Source: Algiphilus sp965216485 (GTDB lineage: Bacteria; Pseudomonadota; Gammaproteobacteria; Nevskiales; Nevskiaceae). Taken from it: a DNA stretch of 64,000 bases. Each line of letters begins with the position of its first letter. Position 1 is the first letter of the stretch. The stretch is from positions 1,798,001 through 1,862,000 of the forward strand of contig NZ_OZ244162.1 in the NCBI RefSeq assembly GCF_965216485.1. The letters are read 5' to 3'. Shown here piece after piece: positions 26,673-35,817 of this stretch. The translations under genes were made by a program, and so were the position numbers. The notes below the pieces were generated by a model. The model worked only from the letters and a program-made list of their open reading frames with translations. It had not been told where the DNA came from and ran no database searches.

Positions 26673-27092
26673 TCAGGCGGCTTGCGCGTCCGCCGCCGCC
26701 TCGCACATCACGCCGGCCAGCAGGCCATAGGCGGCGGCCCAGGCCTCGCGTGTCTCCGCGTCGAAGGCCTCACCCAGGCCCTGCTCCAGGGTCCAGAGCA
26801 GCGCATCGCCGACCAGCGGATAGTGCGCCTCTTTCACCCCGTAGCCGACGTGACGACGGCCGAGGGCACGCAGCGGCTCCATGATCTCCTGCGGTTCGTG
26901 CAGGTGCTTTACAGCCAATGCCAGGGTCTGCATCAGCATCGCACCCTGGCGCTTGATGTCGCCACTGAACAGCGGACGCACCTCGGGATGCTGCGTGAAC
27001 AGACGGTCGTAGAACAGCGCTGCCGCCTGATCGGCAATAGGCGCAACCAGCGCGAAGCTGTGCTGGACGCGTTGGATCTGCTCGGGGCTCAT
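26673..27092 (-). CDS. Single-domain bacterial haemoglobin
   Basis: A 139-residue globin resembling Vitreoscilla haemoglobin or the N-terminal domain of flavohaemoglobin, without a reductase. The proximal His is in LGRRHVGYGV, and a distal Gln (E7 position) is in KRQGAMLMQ. It may bind O2 or NO in the cytoplasm. AAGGAG sits 6 bases before ATG 27092, which decides the start although the frame is open further upstream. It is divergent from rlmKL across 142 bases that include an interrupted GTGGTGT/ACACCAC repeat (27107-27113, 27134-27140). Confidence 0.88.
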   Translation of the reverse strand: MSPEQIQRVQHSFALVAPIADQAAALFYDRLFTQHPEVRPLFSGDIKRQGAMLMQTLALAVKHLHEPQEIMEPLRALGRRHVGYGVKEAHYPLVGDALLWTLEQGLGEAFDAETREAWAAAYGLLAGVMCEAAADAQAA

Positions 27093-27234
27093 GGTGTCTC
27101 CTTGTGGTGGTGTTGTGCGAGGCTGGCGTAGATACACCACGACGGGGCGGGGCGCCGGCTTCATCGGTGGACGCGGCAGGATGAATGGTTGCGTCACGTA
27201 CTCCATGGGCGGGAAGCGCATACCATTGCGCCGC

Positions 27235-29409
27235 ATGAGTGATCGCGCCGAATTCATTGCCACTGCCGCCCGTGGGCTGGGCCCGCTGCTTGCCGAGGAG
27301 CTGCGCTCGCTGGGCGCGGAAGACGCCGCCGAGTGCCGCGAGGGCGCGCGCTTCCAGGCGGACCTGCCGTTGCTCTACCGCTGCCTGCTGGGCAGCCGCA
27401 TCGCTAGCCGCATGGTGCTGCCGCTGGTGCGCTTCGAGGAGCCGGACGGCGACGCCTGCTACGCCGCCGCCCAGGGGGTGGACTGGAATGCGCACTTCGG
27501 TCTGGAGCACGGCTTCATGGTGGAAGTGGCCGGACATAGCCGGCTCATTGCCCACACCGGTTTCGCTGGGCTGCGCGTCAAGGACGCCATCGTCGACGTC
27601 TTTCGTGAACGTGAAGGCCAGCGTCCGAGCGTGAATACGGAGCGCCCAGACGTGCGCGTGCTGCTGCATCTGCAGGGCCGCCGTGCGCTGTTGGCCATCG
27701 ATGTGGGTCATGGGCCAATGCATCGTCGCGGCTATCGCACCACCGGCGGTCGCGCGCCACTGCGCGAAAATCTCGCGGCTGCCCTACTTTGGCGGGCCGG
27801 TTGGCCGGAGCGCGCCGCGCGGGGGGAGGCCCTGTTCGACCCCTTCTGTGGCAGTGGCACGCTGGTCATCGAAGCAGCGCTGATGGCCACCCACACCGCC
27901 CCCGGCTTGTTGCGACGAACCGCGCCACCGGGGCGCTGGCGTGGCCACGATGCGCAGGTCTGGCGCGCCGCGCACGCCGAGGCGGACGCAGCGGTCCAGC
28001 GCTGGGAAGGGCCGCCGTTGCAGGGCAGCGATCTGGATCCGGAGGTGGTGGCCATCGCTGTCGCCAATGCACGGCGTGCGGGGGTAGCGGCCATCACGCG
28101 CTTTGTGGCCGCCGATGCGCTCACGGTCACGCCGCCCCCAGGGCCGGGGCTGCTGATCAGCAATCTTCCCTACGGCGAACGCGTGGCCAGTCGCCAGGAG
28201 CTGGTCAAGCTCTTCAGCCTGCTCGGGGACCGCCTGAAGCGGCACTTCGGTGGATGGCATGCGGCGCTGTTGGTCGGCGCCGATGGCGATGCCCAGCGCC
28301 TTGGTCTGCGCGCCGAGCGCCGCCACGCCTTTCTCAATGGTCAGCTTGATTGCGAGCTGCTGCAATTCCCTTTGCATGCGCGCGGCAGCGATGAGGAAGC
28401 GCCGGCGGCGCCGGCACCCGACTTCGCCAACCGTCTGCGCAAGAACATGCGTCACCTGGAGCGTTGGGCGCGGCGCGGCGGTGTGGATAACTACCGCCTC
28501 TATGACGCCGATCTGCCCGAGTATCCGCTGCTGATTGATCGCTATCGGGCCGACGACGGTGCGGAGCACCTGCATGTGCAGGAGTTCGCTGCTCCCAAAA
28601 CCGTGGAACCGGCGCGTGCGGAGGCCAGACTGCGCGGCGCACTGTCCGCCCTGGTGGAAGTCACCGGCGTCGAGCCGGCCCATCTGCACTTCAAGCAGCG
28701 GCGCGCGCAGAAGGGCAATGCGCAATACGTCAAGACCGAATCGGAGGCCGATACCGCCTTCTGGGTCTCCGAGCACGGCTGTCGATTGCGGGTGGACCTC
28801 GACCGCTACCTCGACAGCGGTCTTTTCCTCGACCATCGCCCGATCCGTCGACAGCTGCAGGAAGAGTGTGCCGGCCGGCGTTTCCTCAATCTGTTCTGCT
28901 ACACAGCCGCGGCCAGCGTGCACGCGGCCGTTGGCGGCGCCCGGCAGACGGTGTCGGTGGATCTGTCCAATACCTATCTGGAATGGGCGCGGATGAATCT
29001 CAAGGCAAATGGATTCGAGGCCGAGATCGGCGATGGCCGCAGTCGACGCCTGCCGTCGACCCACGCACTGCTGCGCGGTGACTGTCTGCGCTGGCTGAGC
29101 AATGCGGTAGATGATCCGCGCCTGCGCTTCGAGCGCATTTTCTGCGACCCGCCCACCTTCTCGAATTCCAAGCGCACCGAGGAAGATTTCGACGTGCAGC
29201 GCGATCACGTCGAGCTCATCCAGAAGTCGGCGCAGCTGCTGGCGCCCGGCGGTGTGCTGTACTTCTCGTGCAACCGACGCCGATTCCGCATGCAGACCGA
29301 TCAGCTACAGGGATTGCTGGTCCAGGAGCGCACCCGCCAGACCCTGGACGAGGATTTCCGTCGACCACCCCCTGCGCATCAATGCTGGGCCATCACCCGG
29401 GAGGCATAG
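27235..29409 (+). CDS. rlmKL: Bifunctional 23S rRNA methyltransferase RlmK/RlmL
   Basis: Modifies 23S rRNA at G2445 (m2G, N-terminal RlmL part) and G2069 (m7G, C-terminal RlmK part). A THUMP domain is followed by the first methyltransferase (DPFCGSGTLVIEAA, SAM site; NLPYGERV catalytic motif) and the second (FLNLFCYTAAASVHAA; CDPPTFSNSKR). About 724 residues against ~702 in E. coli. ATG 27235 begins where homologues do; the frame is open upstream to 27091. The fused form is characteristic of gammaproteobacteria. Confidence 0.93.
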   Translation: MSDRAEFIATAARGLGPLLAEELRSLGAEDAAECREGARFQADLPLLYRCLLGSRIASRMVLPLVRFEEPDGDACYAAAQGVDWNAHFGLEHGFMVEVAGHSRLIAHTGFAGLRVKDAIVDVFREREGQRPSVNTERPDVRVLLHLQGRRALLAIDVGHGPMHRRGYRTTGGRAPLRENLAAALLWRAGWPERAARGEALFDPFCGSGTLVIEAALMATHTAPGLLRRTAPPGRWRGHDAQVWRAAHAEADAAVQRWEGPPLQGSDLDPEVVAIAVANARRAGVAAITRFVAADALTVTPPPGPGLLISNLPYGERVASRQELVKLFSLLGDRLKRHFGGWHAALLVGADGDAQRLGLRAERRHAFLNGQLDCELLQFPLHARGSDEEAPAAPAPDFANRLRKNMRHLERWARRGGVDNYRLYDADLPEYPLLIDRYRADDGAEHLHVQEFAAPKTVEPARAEARLRGALSALVEVTGVEPAHLHFKQRRAQKGNAQYVKTESEADTAFWVSEHGCRLRVDLDRYLDSGLFLDHRPIRRQLQEECAGRRFLNLFCYTAAASVHAAVGGARQTVSVDLSNTYLEWARMNLKANGFEAEIGDGRSRRLPSTHALLRGDCLRWLSNAVDDPRLRFERIFCDPPTFSNSKRTEEDFDVQRDHVELIQKSAQLLAPGGVLYFSCNRRRFRMQTDQLQGLLVQERTRQTLDEDFRRPPPAHQCWAITREA

Positions 29410-29411
29410 TC

Positions 29412-30155
29412 ATGGTCGTCGACCCGCTCAAGATCGTATTCGCCTTGTTGCAGCCGCTCGGCCTGACCCTGTTGCTCTGCGTGGCTGCCGTGTTGTTTGC
29501 GCATTGGCTGTTGCGCGCTCTGGCGTTGACCGCCGTAGTGGTCACGGCCGTCATCAGCACGCCCTGGGCAGCGGACCAGTTGGCGGCTTCGCTCAATGCC
29601 CGCTATCCGGACCAGCCGGTCGAGCAATACGGCCGCAGCCAGGCCATCGTGCTCTTGGGCGGGGGCGTGCGGCCGGCGGCGGACGGCAGTCGTGGCACCG
29701 ATGCCACCGCGGCCGTGGATCGCATCCTGCGCGCGGCCGAGCTCTGGAAAGCGGGCAAGGCGCCGCGCATCATCGTCACCGGCGCCTATGGCACCGGGAG
29801 CTGGACCGAGGCGCACGCCATGCGCCATTGGCTGCAGGTCATGGGGGTCCCGTCGGAGGTCGTGGTGCTGGAGCCGGAAGCGCGCAATACCCGTCAGCAT
29901 CCGGCCAAGGTGCGGGCCTTGCTCGACGATGCGGATGCCGCCTTTCTGCTGGTGACCTCGGCCCTGCACATGCCACGCGCCATCGCCAACTTCCGCGCCG
30001 CGGGACTGCGGCCGATCGCCGCACCGGCCGATTTCGAGCTGCTGCGCTATGACAACGTGCTCGATTGGCTGCCTGACACGCAGGCACTGCATCGCAGTAC
30101 GCGCGTGCTCAAGGAGCATTTGGGTCTGCTGCATCAAAGGGTTTTTGGCGGATAG
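29412..30155 (+). CDS. YdcF/ElyC-type DUF218 membrane protein
   Basis: 247 residues. Two hydrophobic segments (about 7-30 and 35-48) precede a periplasmic DUF218 domain with AIVLLGGGVRP, RIIVTGAYGTG and EPEARNTRQHPAKV, the conserved nucleotide-like binding motifs. ElyC is linked to peptidoglycan lipid carrier control in E. coli. GGGAGG lies upstream of ATG 29412, two bases after the rlmKL stop. Confidence 0.85.
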   Translation: MVVDPLKIVFALLQPLGLTLLLCVAAVLFAHWLLRALALTAVVVTAVISTPWAADQLAASLNARYPDQPVEQYGRSQAIVLLGGGVRPAADGSRGTDATAAVDRILRAAELWKAGKAPRIIVTGAYGTGSWTEAHAMRHWLQVMGVPSEVVVLEPEARNTRQHPAKVRALLDDADAAFLLVTSALHMPRAIANFRAAGLRPIAAPADFELLRYDNVLDWLPDTQALHRSTRVLKEHLGLLHQRVFGG

Positions 30156-30234
30156 CCGCTTTTATTACTCCACGACTTGCTTCGGATGCGTAACAGTGAC
30201 AGCATTCGATGACAACGTAATGAGGAGACCTGCC

Positions 30235-31068
30235 ATGATGCCGATGCGACGCGATCTGAGTTTCGAGCTTCCCACCGATGCCATGCTGAACTGGCATCCC
30301 GCCGGCCCGCACATGGCGCATTTCTACAACACCCTGTCGATTTTCTTTCCAGTGGGGGAGCGCTTCTTCATTGATGCGGTACGTCATTACCGCGACCAGG
30401 GCGTGATTCAGGACGAACGCCTGTTGCAGGCAGTCCGCGCCTTCATCGGCCAGGAGGCCATGCACGGCCGTGAACACGAGGCCTACAACGCCGCCTACAC
30501 TGAAGCCGGCGTGCCGGCGGAACGCATGGAGAAGCTGGTCGACATCATCCTGCGCGGCGTGCAGCGCATCTTTCCGCGCAGCTATCAACTGGGTGGCACC
30601 ATCGCCCTGGAGCACTTCACCGCCACGCTGGCGCATGTGCTGCTCGATACCCCGGAGATGCTCGATGGTGCGGATGCGCATTTCGAGGCGATCTGGCGTT
30701 GGCACGCGCTGGAGGAAACCGAGCACAAGGCGGTGGCCTATGACGTCTTTCGCGAGGTCTACAAGGACAAGAAGCTGCGTGGCTACGCCAATCGGGTCGT
30801 GACCATGTTTCTTGCCACGGTGATGTTCTGGTCGCTGTGCTACCCCTTCTACATCTACAACGTGGCACGCACCGGCGGGCTGTTCAAGCTCAAGGGCTGG
30901 TGGACGGCCGCGCGCTATCAGTTCCTCAAGCCCGGCGCGTTGCGGCGCATACTGCCGCTGTATCTGGACTACTTCCGTCCCGGCTTTCATCCCTGGGACC
31001 ACGACAACCGCCACTTCCTGGAAGGCGTCGAGGCCCTGGCCGAGCAGTACAACCGCAAGGCGGCCTGA
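30235..31068 (+). CDS. Predicted metal-dependent hydrolase, PF10118 family
   Basis: A 277-residue protein with the helical di-metal ferritin-like pattern: FIGQEAMHGREHEAYN near residue 70 and a later HALEETEHKAVAYDVF motif supply Glu/His ligands. A hydrophobic helix near residues 190-210 may anchor it to the membrane. The function is unknown; the family often sits near lipid genes. GAGGAG is present 8 bases before ATG 30235. Confidence 0.8.
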   Translation: MMPMRRDLSFELPTDAMLNWHPAGPHMAHFYNTLSIFFPVGERFFIDAVRHYRDQGVIQDERLLQAVRAFIGQEAMHGREHEAYNAAYTEAGVPAERMEKLVDIILRGVQRIFPRSYQLGGTIALEHFTATLAHVLLDTPEMLDGADAHFEAIWRWHALEETEHKAVAYDVFREVYKDKKLRGYANRVVTMFLATVMFWSLCYPFYIYNVARTGGLFKLKGWWTAARYQFLKPGALRRILPLYLDYFRPGFHPWDHDNRHFLEGVEALAEQYNRKAA

Positions 31069-31143
31069 TGCGGGTCCCCACCGTGTGTCGGGCAACTGCG
31101 CTAGGGTAGTGCGCAGCGTCTTTCAGGGAGAAGGAGACAGTAC

Positions 31144-31383
31144 ATGGGGGAACATGAGGCGTCGCTGGAGCCGGCACTGCGGGCTGCGGTCAATGATGTC
31201 CCGCCGAAGAGCGTGATGCGCTTGCCGGCGGACGAGCAGCAGCGGTTGGCCACCCTGCTGGCGGATTCGCGACGCCATCAGCAGCAGCGGCTGCAGCAGG
31301 CGCTCAAGGATGCATTGGGCCACTTACCCAGACTGTTGCGTGGCCCGGTTCGGCGGGCGCTGTTCCCCAAGGGGGACCTGTGA
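31144..31383 (+). CDS. Small hypothetical protein coupled to next gene
   Basis: 79 residues, rich in Arg, Gln and Leu, with a likely helix (residues 28-70, many LxxAL steps). No family recognised. AAGGAG lies 8 bases upstream, and the stop overlaps the next start (GTGA), which supports real translation and a joint role with the following protein. Confidence 0.65.
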   Translation: MGEHEASLEPALRAAVNDVPPKSVMRLPADEQQRLATLLADSRRHQQQRLQQALKDALGHLPRLLRGPVRRALFPKGDL

Positions 31384-32639
31384 GCCGGCTGGAGCATGAG
31401 GCGGAGGTCCTGAAGCTGGCCCGCTTCCTGGACGTGGAGGCCGAAGCACTGGACATGCTGGGCGAGGTGCCGGCGGCCGATATCCGCGCGCTTCGCGCCC
31501 AGGTCACCCATTTCTTCTTTGCCTCCGACCACCACTTTTTCAAGCGGCTGGTGGCCGCCTCGCGACTGCTGCCAGTGTCGCTGCTCGCCACGGTGGCGGG
31601 CAAGGTGCTGGGGCCGATGTTGTCGGCGCGCGTGGCGGGGCAGATGGATGTGGATCGTGGCGTGGGCATTGCCCAGCGCCTGCCTACCAACTTTCTCGCC
31701 GAGCTGTGCCTGAGTCTCGATCCGGAGCATACGCAAGACCTGATCCGCGCCATGCCGACGCAGCGCATTCGGGATGTCGCGCGCGTGCTGGCTGCGCAGG
31801 GCGAGTACGTCACCATGGCGCGCTTTGTCGATATCGTGACCGAAGAAGCGATTCGCGGCGTGCTCGAGGATCTGGAGGACGACGCCGCGCTGCTGCACAT
31901 TGCCTTCTTCGTCGAGAACAAGGCGCGTCTTGAGCGCATCCTGGCGCTGATGCCGGAGGCGCGGCTGGTGCGCATCATTGAATTGGCGGCCGCGCGCAAC
32001 GATCTCTGGCCGGAGGCACTGTCCCTGATGGAACATGTGGGCGATGGCTGGCGTGGACGATTGGGGGATCTGGCTGCGTCGCTGGACGATCATGTACTCG
32101 ACAGCATGATCCGCTCCGTGGTGGCGGAGGATCTCTGGTCCGTGGTGCTGCCCGTTGTCGGCTGTATGCAGCTTGAGAGCCAGGCGCGCTTTGCCATGCA
32201 TCCCAGCATGCAGGAACCCGCGATGCTGCATTCGGCGCTGCAGGCGGCCGACCGTGAGGGCACCTGGCATCTGATGCTGCCCGTGGTCGAGCAGATGGAC
32301 GACACCGCCCGCGCGGCCGTTGCGCAGCAGGTCGACGCCCTGGATGGCGAGCAGTTGCTGCGCGTTGCCGAGGTGGCATCGGTCGAAGGGCAGTGGCAGT
32401 CGCTGCTCGCCATCATCGCGGCCATGGCGCCGCAACAGCGGACGCAGATGATGGCCCTGCTGGGTGTTGCCCCGGAGCGCACGCTGCAAGGGCTGCCCGA
32501 GGCGCTGGAGGCCACCCGGCAGTGGGCGTTGCTGGATTCCGTCTGGGCGGATCTCGGAGCCAACGCCCAGGCCCGGCTGCGCAAGGCAGTCGCAGCGGCG
32601 GGTCTGGAGGAGCGTCTGGGCGCGTCCAGTCCGTCGTGA
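31380..32639 (+). CDS. Hypothetical helical-repeat protein
   Basis: 419 residues beginning at GTG 31380. Almost entirely predicted alpha-helical with repeated units (VAEDLWSVVLPVVGCM, REGTWHLMLPVVEQMD, VEGQWQSLLAIIAAM are similar 30-45-residue steps), resembling HEAT- or MgtE-N-like repeats. No signal peptide or clear membrane segment. It lies between the 79-residue gene and the YgjP-type gene with 4-base overlaps on both sides. No function can be assigned. Confidence 0.7.
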   Translation: MSRLEHEAEVLKLARFLDVEAEALDMLGEVPAADIRALRAQVTHFFFASDHHFFKRLVAASRLLPVSLLATVAGKVLGPMLSARVAGQMDVDRGVGIAQRLPTNFLAELCLSLDPEHTQDLIRAMPTQRIRDVARVLAAQGEYVTMARFVDIVTEEAIRGVLEDLEDDAALLHIAFFVENKARLERILALMPEARLVRIIELAAARNDLWPEALSLMEHVGDGWRGRLGDLAASLDDHVLDSMIRSVVAEDLWSVVLPVVGCMQLESQARFAMHPSMQEPAMLHSALQAADREGTWHLMLPVVEQMDDTARAAVAQQVDALDGEQLLRVAEVASVEGQWQSLLAIIAAMAPQQRTQMMALLGVAPERTLQGLPEALEATRQWALLDSVWADLGANAQARLRKAVAAAGLEERLGASSPS

Positions 32640-33343
32640 GTCGCCGTACGCAGTACCCCTTGGAAGTCGGTGGCTTCACCGTGCATGTTCAACGCAAGGC
32701 CGTGAAGGCGCTGCGCTTGCGCGTGCGCGCGCCCGAAGGCAGTCTCCACGCCTCCGTGCCCTTTCGCGTCAGCGATCGCGACGTGCAGCGCTTTGTCTAC
32801 GCCAAACGCGACTGGATTGCGGACCAGCAGGCCCGCTGTGTGGCGCGGCAACGGCCGCCGCACACCTTTCTGCCCGGCTCTGCGGTCCCGCTGTGGGGAG
32901 TGATGGCGCCCTTGCGCTACGGCCCCGCCGGCGAGGCGGAGGCGGCAGAGGGCATTCATCTGCCGCAGGCTGCGGCCAGCAGCCAGGACCGCCGCAAGGC
33001 TGCCGTGCATGCCTTTTATCGTCGCACCCTCGAATCGGAAATCGCGCAGCGTCTCCCGCGCTGGGAGTCGCGCCTGAATACGCGCGCGGAACACTGGTCA
33101 ATCCGCAATATGCGCAGCCGCTGGGGTAGCTGCAATACCAGCCGTCGACGCTTGAATCTCAGCCTGCGACTGATTGCGCATCCCGTGGAATGTCTGGACT
33201 ACGTGCTGGTCCATGAATTGGCGCACCTCTGGGTTGCCCGGCATGATCGGCAGTTCTGGCAGTTGGTCGCTCAGGCCATGCCCGACTGGCAGGTACACCA
33301 TCAGCGGTTGCGTCAGGCCGGGCACGATGACGCCCTGTGGTGA
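32636..33343 (+). CDS. YgjP-type metal-dependent hydrolase (DUF45, SprT-like)
   Basis: About 235 residues, starting at GTG 32636, which overlaps the previous stop by 4 bases. The zinc motif HELAHLWVARHD (HExxH plus downstream His) near residue 195 and the preceding SIRNMRSRWGSCN segment are the hallmarks of the DUF45/WLM-like family. Probable cytoplasmic zinc hydrolase; the substrate is unknown. Confidence 0.85.
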   Translation: MSRRTQYPLEVGGFTVHVQRKAVKALRLRVRAPEGSLHASVPFRVSDRDVQRFVYAKRDWIADQQARCVARQRPPHTFLPGSAVPLWGVMAPLRYGPAGEAEAAEGIHLPQAAASSQDRRKAAVHAFYRRTLESEIAQRLPRWESRLNTRAEHWSIRNMRSRWGSCNTSRRRLNLSLRLIAHPVECLDYVLVHELAHLWVARHDRQFWQLVAQAMPDWQVHHQRLRQAGHDDALW

Positions 33344-33443
33344 GGGGGGCCGTCGTCATCGACGGCGCTGGGAAATGGCGGATTGATACGGGTCATTGTG
33401 TCCCCGCCTGAGGCGCGGCAGGCTGCGTCCCTGATGGGCTGAC

Positions 33444-34076
33444 ATGACCCGACGAAGAGGCGGGCTGGAATGCGAGAAGGAGCGATGCGGAACCGTGCTT
33501 GATGAAGCGATGCAGAAGCTGCGCAGCATGATGGATCAGGCTGCGCTGCAGGGTGAGGCCGAGTACCAGAGTGCTGCCCTTGCCACGGCCACCCTGTCCG
33601 GGCAGCCGTCGGTGCGCATGGTCTACCTCGTGCATGTCGAGGACGACGGCCCCATCTTCATGACCAGTCTGCACAGCGGCAAGGGCAGGCAGCTCATCGA
33701 GAACCCGCATGTCGGGCTCTGTCTCTTCTGGCCGCATATGCAGGAGCAGATCACGCTGGAGGGCGAGGCCGTGCTGCTGGACGATGCGGCATCGGATCAT
33801 TACTGGAAGGCGCGGCTGCGAGACGACCAGCTCGGCGTCTGGGCCTCCGAAGCGGCCCACGAGGACGGCGAGGCGGCCGCCCCACGAGACAGCCTGCGCA
33901 GTTATCGCCAACGCTTCAGCGCGGTGGATGTGCCGCGCCCTGAGGGCTGGCGCGCCTTCCGCATTGCACCGGAGCTGATCCGCTTCTGGTCTACGGGCTG
34001 GCATCGCCTGCGCAATCGCGTCTGCTATACCCGCGGCCAGGGCGATCAATGGTCGGTCAGCGAGGAGCAGCCCTAG
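33444..34076 (+). CDS. Pyridoxamine 5'-phosphate oxidase-like protein (divergent PdxH)
   Basis: Up to 210 residues. It aligns by eye with PdxH (IENPHVGLCLFWP, YWKARLRDDQLGVWAS, FWSTGWHRLRNRVCYTR), but key positions differ. The FMN-contact GSRK is HSGKG, the PLP-contact RLH near the C-terminus is RLR, and the usual RLAP ending is absent. It may be a PNPOx-fold FMN protein with another role. The start is uncertain; GTG 33495 and ATG 33510 are alternatives. Confidence 0.7.
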   Translation: MTRRRGGLECEKERCGTVLDEAMQKLRSMMDQAALQGEAEYQSAALATATLSGQPSVRMVYLVHVEDDGPIFMTSLHSGKGRQLIENPHVGLCLFWPHMQEQITLEGEAVLLDDAASDHYWKARLRDDQLGVWASEAAHEDGEAAAPRDSLRSYRQRFSAVDVPRPEGWRAFRIAPELIRFWSTGWHRLRNRVCYTRGQGDQWSVSEEQP

Positions 34077-34284
34077 GCGCGCACGCTGCAAGCTGCCGTT
34101 ACCGGCTGCGGATTGGGCCGCATCAGGGATGCGTGGGGCTCAACCGGCAACTGCTTCCCAGGCTGACGCAGCCACATCCTCGACGATGCGAATCGGGAAG
34201 GGCGCAGTCGCCTGGCCCGCGTACAGGCTGCGATGGGCGGAAGGAATCTCGATGTTGGCGGCATCCAGCGCCTCCTCATCACCG
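34077..34284. other. 208-base gap; no confident gene
   Basis: A minus-strand frame (34140-34349) reads through the end of the next gene in another register and ends here; it could be a remnant but has no recognised family. No clear terminator is seen. Confidence 0.25.
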
Positions 34285-35595
34285 TCAACGGCTGTGGCGG
34301 AACTGGTCGATGCAGAGTTCGTCTTCGATGTGCAGCCCATTGAGTACATTCATCATCGCCAGGCTGCCCGCCAGGGTGTGCACGTGTCGAAACCAATCCG
34401 GGAGCAGGGCGGGCTCATCGAGCAGATCGTTGCAGGCATGATCCGACAGGGTGAAGACATCGGACAGATGCACACGCCCGCAGAACAGATGGCGCGCCAG
34501 ATCCAGGCGATTGTTGCGCAGCGACCACAGGAAGAAGGCGATCACGCTGAGCCAGCCCTCGGCATAGACCGCATCCTTGGTGAAGGGGTAGCGTCCGCGC
34601 ACATCGCCGCCGCGAAAGACGCGGATGGCTGATGCGCAGCTTTCCTCTTCGCTTTGCCCATGGCTCAGAAAGAATCGAAAGATGTCGATGAAATCCGCGC
34701 CCTCCAGGGCGTGGTCGATCGCAACGATGCGCAGCGAAATGCGCTTCATGCGTGCAAGGTCCATGGTGCCGGTGATGGTTTCCGCAAAGGTCGCCAGGCC
34801 TTCCTGGGTGGCGGTGGTGCGGGGGGCGCCTAGACCCAGCGATGGAAGCACGGATTGTCGGCGGCCGTTGATCGCCGTCAGGGAATGCACCATCACTTCG
34901 TGCTGCAACAGCTGTTCGGCGTCGTAGTACGAGAATTCCGCACCGGCGCGCAGGCGCACGCGGGTGCCTCCTGCCGCGGCCTTCGAGGCCAGCTCGGGTG
35001 ACAACAGGACGGGAATGCTCTGCTCGCCGAAGGTCTCCGCCATGCCTGCGCGAATGCGATGCGCGACCTCTTCGGCGTTGAGGTGCGTGGCTGCGTCGGG
35101 GCCGCGAAAGTCGACCTGGAAGCGGTCCGCCTGTTTCACGAAGTACTGCGCCACGGCCGCGGACGAGCGACCCATCCAGCGGATGTTGGCGACGGGTCGG
35201 CCGTACATTTTCTGGGAGAGCGCAGTGAAGCTGGGGGTGCCCTGGGCATCCAGCAGATCAATGGCGTCGATGTAGCTCAGCGCCGTTTCCCGAACGATGC
35301 GGAAGGCTGGGTGATGAGTGCGTGCCGCTTCTTGGGCAATGCTGCAAAGTGCCTCTCGGGCGGCAGAGTGGTCGGGTCGCTGGAACGGCACCTGCGGCAG
35401 CTCGGGTGCGCCACGCCGCCAATGTCTCAGGAATTGCTCGCGCACGGAGATCGGCCACGACAGGGCGCCAAGAACGTGGATACCGCGCGCCGCGCCCGCG
35501 ATCCGCTGGCTGAGAGCCGCCAAGCGTTCTCTTGCCGCAGTCGGCAGGGTGTCCGCCCCAGCGGGAGGCGGTGGGGGCTGGTTCATCACGTTCAT
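34285..35595 (-). CDS. DUF1704 / flavohaemoglobin expression-modulating QEGLA protein (MATCAP-like metallopeptidase)
   Basis: About 436 residues from ATG 35595. The zinc motif HEVMVH (HExxxH) is followed by the name-giving TQEGLATFAE and DAVYAEGW (third-ligand region). Eukaryotic relatives (MATCAP) are carboxypeptidases; bacterial members were named for a link to flavohaemoglobin expression. The substrate here is unknown. A single-domain globin gene lies about 7 kb away, which may be coincidence. Confidence 0.8.
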   Translation of the reverse strand: MNVMNQPPPPPAGADTLPTAARERLAALSQRIAGAARGIHVLGALSWPISVREQFLRHWRRGAPELPQVPFQRPDHSAAREALCSIAQEAARTHHPAFRIVRETALSYIDAIDLLDAQGTPSFTALSQKMYGRPVANIRWMGRSSAAVAQYFVKQADRFQVDFRGPDAATHLNAEEVAHRIRAGMAETFGEQSIPVLLSPELASKAAAGGTRVRLRAGAEFSYYDAEQLLQHEVMVHSLTAINGRRQSVLPSLGLGAPRTTATQEGLATFAETITGTMDLARMKRISLRIVAIDHALEGADFIDIFRFFLSHGQSEEESCASAIRVFRGGDVRGRYPFTKDAVYAEGWLSVIAFFLWSLRNNRLDLARHLFCGRVHLSDVFTLSDHACNDLLDEPALLPDWFRHVHTLAGSLAMMNVLNGLHIEDELCIDQFRHSR

Positions 35596-35817
35596 GATGA
35601 GTGATCGTAGCTGCATCCGATGGCTCAGCGCGTCTCGGCCTGCAGAGGGGGCGCCAGGGCCGGGGTGGAGGCATGGCGATCGCGAGGATGCGTAGACCTT
35701 GCGTGCGTTTCTGTCGTCTTGCTGTCGGTGGTAAAACTTGCCGCATGACCCAATGCCCTGCTTCATCCGTCGGGATGGCCTCCCCCGCAGTGATGGGGAA
35801 GTGCCGAGCGAATCCGT

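Noticed and set aside
26127..27131. Plus-strand frame covering the globin gene
   Set aside because: It is antisense to a clear globin and starts inside the biotin carboxylase gene in another frame.
34129..34632. Plus-strand frame opposite the DUF1704 gene
   Set aside because: Shadow of the real minus-strand gene, which has clear HExxxH and QEGLA motifs.
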